Below are positions 7,372 to 10,616 of a stretch of DNA of 10,616 nucleotides, piece by piece. The first letter of the stretch is position 1, and the number at the start of each line of letters is the position of its first letter. Source of the stretch: SAR202 cluster bacterium (GTDB lineage: Bacteria; Chloroflexota; Dehalococcoidia; Lucifugimonadales; JASMAO01); assembly GCA_030754315.1 (NCBI GenBank), contig JASMAO010000091.1:1-10616 (forward strand), read 5' to 3'. The notes beneath the pieces were generated by a model. It saw only the letters and a list, made by a program, of their open reading frames with translations, searched no databases and was not told the origin of the DNA. The position numbers and the translations under genes were made by a program.

Positions 7372-7401
7372 AAGGTAAGAAAACTAAGTGCCCATTGTCA
7401 A
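7372..7401 (-). promoter_or_regulatory. Candidate internal promoter TTGACA-N18-TACCTT
   Basis: On the minus strand a perfect TTGACA (7401-7396) is followed after 18 bases by TACCTT (7377-7372). The -10 keeps the TA...T core but is otherwise weak. It lies in the 194-base gap between the two Gfo/Idh genes, about 80 bases before the start at 7289. The -35 overlaps a short palindrome, ATTGTCAAT. The gap length supports a separate transcript for the last three genes of the block. Nothing gene-like is seen in the rest of 7290-7483. Confidence 0.45.
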
Positions 7402-7483
7402 TAATCTGCGAGTTATTTACCCGTACAAAACCCCAATTCCCGAAACTAGGGACCATTAATTCTGAATTGACGCAAACGAAACA

Positions 7484-8593
7484 TTAGCTGATCACCCTTT
7501 CCTCAAGTTGCGACGGCATTGGAGCCGGCCGAGGACATTCGCTTTGAAGTTCTATCTGTGTACGTTGGAGTGCTGAATCTTCGAAGGCTATCATAGCATC
7601 GAGGACGTGGTAAGCTAACTGGCCGCTTGCTCGATGGTTTTTACCGGATGTTATTGCCTGTGCCAGATCAGCCACCCCCAGCCCCCGGGACTGGCTGGTG
7701 TATGCGTGTGTTAACGGTGTTTCTTTCCACTCTTCACCCATGTCATGCAACGTGTGCACTGGTCCTCGGAATTCGTTTGGATCAGGAACTCGAAGCGTGC
7801 CTTTTGTACCGTATACTAGTATATGGGGAGTTTCTCCTGCGAAGACGTCAGTGCTGATGATTACAGAGACCAGCGCACCGCTGACCATTTCCATGGATCC
7901 TGTAGCATGGGTTGCGACGGTAACAGGGAGTTTTGATCCCTTGGCCGGTCCATCAACAAGAACGCGTTCGGGGAAAGGTGTGCTAATCATCCCAGTAACC
8001 CATCGTATAGGACCTAGAATATTGACTAAAGCTGTCAAGTAATACACGCCCAGGTCGAGCATTGCTCCCGCGCCTGGCCCAAACGAAAAAGCCCGATCGG
8101 ATGGCACGCGCAAATCCGATTTTTCCGTGAGGGAAGCCGTTGCAGCAATGGGCTCTCCAATGACACCATCATCGATCAGTTTTCTACAGGTTTGTAATCC
8201 CCCACCTAAAAACGTGTCAGGAGCACATCCCACTCGCAGTCCATTATCTTTCGCTAACGCCAAGATTTTGAGACCTTCGTCCCGTGTAATGCCTAGTGGT
8301 TTTTCAGAGTAAAGATGTTTGCCAGCGCGTAGGATGGAGAGGCTTACCTCGGAGTGTACTCGCGGGGTCGTTAAATTAACTACGATATCGATATTGGGAT
8401 CGTCTAGTAACTCTTCTGCCGAGCATGCCTTTGGCACGCGGTGTTTTAGGGCCTGCTCAGCTGCTCGATCGGGCAGGACATCTGCACAGGTTGTTAGTTC
8501 GAGTATGTTGAACTGAGGCAAGTGTGCGAGATAATGATTACTGATCATGCCGCACCCGATAACGCCGACCTTCAATGGATTGTTTGTCATCAT
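7484..8593 (-). CDS. Gfo/Idh/MocA family NAD(P)-dependent oxidoreductase (second pair)
   Basis: A 369-residue dehydrogenase from a different subtype than the one at 6132-7289. The Rossmann motif is KVGVIGCGMISNHYLAHLP (8-26). It is followed by VVNLTTPRVHSEVSLSILRAGKH and the catalytic LYSEKPLG (K98), with the classic EKP intact. In the C-terminal domain the active-site motif reads GAMLDLGVYYLTAL (D180, Y184), so Tyr stands where many relatives have His. Tyr at this place is also known from glucose-fructose oxidoreductase, so activity is not excluded. The start at 8593 has AGGAG five bases upstream; the adjacent ATG at 8590 has better spacing and is equally possible. The gene follows the TIM-barrel gene 8617-9408 after 23 bases and is probably cotranscribed with it. 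NAD(P)-dependent oxidation of a sugar or glycoside is the expected role; substrate unknown. Confidence 0.9.
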   Translation of the reverse strand: MMTNNPLKVGVIGCGMISNHYLAHLPQFNILELTTCADVLPDRAAEQALKHRVPKACSAEELLDDPNIDIVVNLTTPRVHSEVSLSILRAGKHLYSEKPLGITRDEGLKILALAKDNGLRVGCAPDTFLGGGLQTCRKLIDDGVIGEPIAATASLTEKSDLRVPSDRAFSFGPGAGAMLDLGVYYLTALVNILGPIRWVTGMISTPFPERVLVDGPAKGSKLPVTVATHATGSMEMVSGALVSVIISTDVFAGETPHILVYGTKGTLRVPDPNEFRGPVHTLHDMGEEWKETPLTHAYTSQSRGLGVADLAQAITSGKNHRASGQLAYHVLDAMIAFEDSALQRTQIELQSECPRPAPMPSQLEERVIS

Positions 8594-8616
8594 TCCATCT
8601 CCTAATTACCCGTCCA

Positions 8617-9408
8617 CTATAATCCAATATCCATAGATTTCAGGTTTCTGAAACTGATCTCCACGCTATCGAAGGGGTCCCGTTCACATTGGTCTTGCTC
8701 CACGATATACCAACGCACCCCCGATCCTTGGGCTGCGCGAATGATGTCTGGCCAGTTCAAGCTGCCTTCACCGACTTCACATTTGATCTGTCGAGATCTA
8801 AGCTGCTGGTCCACTCGCATCGTCATGTCTTTCAGGTGTATCGATGGTAGACGACCTGATAGTTTCTCGATCCATTTCACTGGGTCGCAGCCACCATGTT
8901 GTACCCAGTACGTATCAATTTCCGCCTGAACGTAATTGGCGTCGGTGTTTTCAAAAATGATATCGAGTCCGAATTGACCCTCAAACCTCTGAAACTCGAA
9001 GCTATGATTATGGTAAGAAAAGCCGATTCCAGCTTGTTTAAGCTTTCGTGCCACCTGTTCTGCGTCCTTGGCGAATCGAAGGAACCCGTCACCACTTCGA
9101 GGATAGTCGTCTGTCATATTGCTGACCACAATACTGGCACAACCGAGTATTTCATGCTCTTCGATGACGGCTTCCGTTTCATCACGGAGCCTGTCGAATT
9201 CGCAGTGAGTGGAGCAGACTGTTATACCTGCTGAGTCACACATCTTCCTCAAATCAGCTGCAGTGAACTTATTGCCACTAGGCGAATTGATTTGTACGAC
9301 TTCGTACCCAATTTCTCGCAATCTGACCAACGTCTGTGCCATACCGGCAGCGGTTTCGGTGAACTCTCGGACCGTCATCAACTGAGCCGCAATCATACTG
9401 TTTGTCAT
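8617..9408 (-). CDS. Sugar phosphate isomerase/epimerase, xylose-isomerase-like TIM barrel (second pair)
   Basis: A 263-residue TIM barrel of the AP endonuclease 2 superfamily, about 65 residues shorter than the isomerase at 5110-6102 and from a separate subgroup. It begins with LMTVREFTETAAGMAQTLVRLREIGYEVVQI, the common opening of stand-alone epimerase/lyase homologues. Candidate metal and catalytic residues are H133/H135/E138 (SYHNHSFEF), D165 (QAEIDTYWV), H191 (IHLKDM) and E237 (WYIVEQD). An in-frame ATG at 9423 would add five residues but lies within the ribosome site itself. GGGAGG sits seven bases before the ATG at 9408, which is therefore preferred. It is the first gene of the sugar block, with a promoter candidate about 90 bases upstream, and is followed after 23 bases by a Gfo/Idh gene. 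Epimerase, isomerase and beta-eliminating 3-keto-glycoside lyase activities all occur in this superfamily, and the sequence does not decide between them. Confidence 0.88.
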   Translation of the reverse strand: MTNSMIAAQLMTVREFTETAAGMAQTLVRLREIGYEVVQINSPSGNKFTAADLRKMCDSAGITVCSTHCEFDRLRDETEAVIEEHEILGCASIVVSNMTDDYPRSGDGFLRFAKDAEQVARKLKQAGIGFSYHNHSFEFQRFEGQFGLDIIFENTDANYVQAEIDTYWVQHGGCDPVKWIEKLSGRLPSIHLKDMTMRVDQQLRSRQIKCEVGEGSLNWPDIIRAAQGSGVRWYIVEQDQCERDPFDSVEISFRNLKSMDIGL

Positions 9409-9506
9409 GGCTGATCCTCCCATTTAGTTTTTGTTTGCCAGGTAGAGGCACATTACGAGGCGTGTTCCCAAAGGAATTTGAAAAATCTTTTCTCCTCAGA
9501 ATCGGA

Positions 9507-9536
9507 ATAATAACCATATAAAGAGCAGAGCACCAA
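9507..9536 (-). promoter_or_regulatory. Candidate promoter TTGGTG-N18-TATTAT for the sugar block
   Basis: On the minus strand TATTAT (9512-9507), one mismatch from TATAAT, stands 18 bases after TTGGTG (9536-9531). It lies in the 289-base gap between metF and the first isomerase gene, about 100 bases before the ATG at 9408. The -35 matches only the TTG core. The leader would be about 90 bases. The same gap holds a TCGCA/TGCGA hairpin (loop AATAATCC) nearer to metF, without a T-run, and no gene. Confidence 0.4.
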
Positions 9537-9571
9537 TTAATCAGATTCACGCTACCTGCTACAAATTAAGT

Positions 9572-9587
9572 TATCATCTCAGTGATA
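9572..9587. promoter_or_regulatory. Operator-like inverted repeat TATCA-N6-TGATA
   Basis: Five-base perfect arms around six bases, located about 36 bases upstream of the candidate -35 at 9531-9536. The position suits an activator site or a distal operator for the sugar block. No matching repeat was found in front of the GH32-like gene or in the internal gap. Short arms make chance occurrence quite possible. Confidence 0.25.
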
Positions 9588-9697
9588 TGATTGCCAGCAT
9601 TGACTAATCGCAGGATTATTTGCGACTGCTTTTCCAGGCGTATGGCTTGGCACTAGCTACATTAATGCTGTGGAGAGAATAGTGCTTGCAAAGTTAT

Positions 9698-10594
9698 CTA
9701 CCTCTCTCCTAGAGATGAGCCAGTAGCAATACCAGCAGCCTTCAGCACCCTGGGTATCTGATATTCTCTCCCGACTGACACTAAATGCACACCCTGACAT
9801 AAGGACATTAGATCTTTGATGGTTCGCGTCGCTATCGCGGCGCCAGTACTATCAGGATCCTCTGCCCGATCCATCTCGTCGATCAGGACATCTGGGACAG
9901 CGATTCCCAGTAGACTGGCGTTCAGGCGACGGGCCATGTCACCGGACTTGAGCACAATCAACCCCGCGATGATGGGAATACTGAACTTGCTTGCGGTGCT
10001 CATGAATGACTTGAAAAGGAGCGGATCGAACACTGCTTGGGTAACAAAAAATTGGGCGCCAGCAGCCACCTTCATCTCCATTCGTCGCATTTGCTGATCC
10101 TGGTTTGTAATTGCCGGATTGACCACTGCACCGGCTAAGAAAGCAGAGGTTCCCGTGAGACGGCGACCAGACATATCCTTTCCAGCCCGGTGAGAAGCAA
10201 TGGCTCTTAGCAGAGAAATGGAATCGAGATCGAAAACGGGAATGGCCTCAGGGTGGTCACCGACAGCCGGGTGATCGCCAGTCATGCAAACGATATTCTT
10301 GATGCCCAGAGCATGTGCCCCCAGCAAGTCCGACTGTAGGGCTATTCGGTTGCGCCCCCCACAATTGATGCTGAGAATAGGCTCTATACCTCGGTTGATT
10401 AGCAAATGAGCCACCGCTAGCGGAGACATACTCATCTGGGCAGCATGGGAGTCCGTTAGGATGAATGCGTCTACCTGATCCCTCAACGCTTCCGCTTTCT
10501 CAAATAGAGGCGTGAGATGAGACCCTTTTGGTGGAATTAGCTCGGTGGTAACCATGAATTTCCCGGACGTAAGGGATTCGATGAACGATCTCAC
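9698..10594 (-). CDS. metF: Methylenetetrahydrofolate reductase, MetF type
   Basis: A 298-residue TIM-barrel flavoenzyme, close to the 296 residues of E. coli MetF. The family reduces 5,10-methylene-THF to 5-methyl-THF for methionine synthesis or C1 metabolism, in the cytosol with FAD. Visible motifs are MVTTELIPPKG, with E18 matching the catalytic Glu, DAFILTDSH, INCGGRNRIAL, NIVCMTGDHP with D107 at the FAD-contacting position, and the substrate-binding KVAAGAQFFVTQAVFDP (Q186). The C-terminus GVHLVSVGREYQIPRVLKAAGI resembles MetF of acetogens and Chloroflexota more than the enterobacterial form. The start is GTG; GGAGG five bases before it supports this choice. The region before it is cut off by the window edge 22 bases upstream. 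It lies 289 bases before the sugar block in the same direction, probably as a separate unit. Some relatives act in reverse, oxidising methyl-THF, which the sequence cannot exclude. Confidence 0.9.
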   Translation of the reverse strand: MRSFIESLTSGKFMVTTELIPPKGSHLTPLFEKAEALRDQVDAFILTDSHAAQMSMSPLAVAHLLINRGIEPILSINCGGRNRIALQSDLLGAHALGIKNIVCMTGDHPAVGDHPEAIPVFDLDSISLLRAIASHRAGKDMSGRRLTGTSAFLAGAVVNPAITNQDQQMRRMEMKVAAGAQFFVTQAVFDPLLFKSFMSTASKFSIPIIAGLIVLKSGDMARRLNASLLGIAVPDVLIDEMDRAEDPDSTGAAIATRTIKDLMSLCQGVHLVSVGREYQIPRVLKAAGIATGSSLGER

Positions 10595-10616
10595 TATTGC
10601 CTCCGTGTGTGTATCA

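Noticed and set aside
9278..9550. Minus-strand open frame of 90 codons spanning the leader of the first isomerase gene
   Set aside because: It overlaps the start of the isomerase in another frame and its composition is not protein-like.

Overview
The window is about 10.6 kb of bacterial chromosome of middling GC content, tightly packed, with clear Shine-Dalgarno sites (GGAGG or AGGAG types). No rRNA, tRNA, CRISPR array, insertion sequence or phage gene is visible. The gene mix suggests a free-living heterotroph. It contains several Gfo/Idh/MocA oxidoreductases, xylose-isomerase-like TIM barrels, a SelA-like PLP enzyme, a GH32-like hydrolase and a short MetF-type methylenetetrahydrofolate reductase. 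The MetF style and overall flavour resemble Chloroflexota (for example marine SAR202-type lineages), but this is an impression and not a demonstrated assignment.

Left part (1-1945, all minus strand): the window edge cuts a six-helix membrane protein resembling DUF998. It is followed by a protein-L-isoaspartate O-methyltransferase (pcm) and a small four-cysteine zinc-ribbon protein (DUF2082 type). These look like housekeeping or stand-alone genes. Gaps of 340 and 425 bases around the zinc-ribbon gene hold no convincing gene. The larger gap carries two neat inverted repeats and a TATAAT box in front of the hydrolase gene.

Middle (2371-3894, plus strand): one cytosolic GH32-like five-bladed propeller hydrolase with a C-terminal beta-sandwich. 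It converges on the next block with only 14 bases between the stop codons.

Right part (3909-9408, minus strand): a five-gene sugar-catabolism block. In transcription order it runs TIM-barrel isomerase, Gfo/Idh oxidoreductase, a 194-base gap with its own promoter candidate, a second Gfo/Idh oxidoreductase, a second TIM-barrel isomerase, and a SelA-like PLP lyase. The two oxidoreductase/isomerase pairs are in mirrored order and belong to different subfamilies, so they look like two modules and not a tandem duplication. A plausible reading is that a sugar or amino sugar is released by the hydrolase and oxidised by the NAD(P)-dependent Gfo/Idh enzymes. It would then be rearranged or cleaved by the TIM-barrel proteins, and a 2-amino or 2-hydroxy acid would be dehydrated or deaminated by the PLP enzyme. 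No kinase, transporter or regulator lies in the window, so uptake and final steps must be elsewhere. Upstream of this block, 289 bases away, is a metF-like gene in the same direction.
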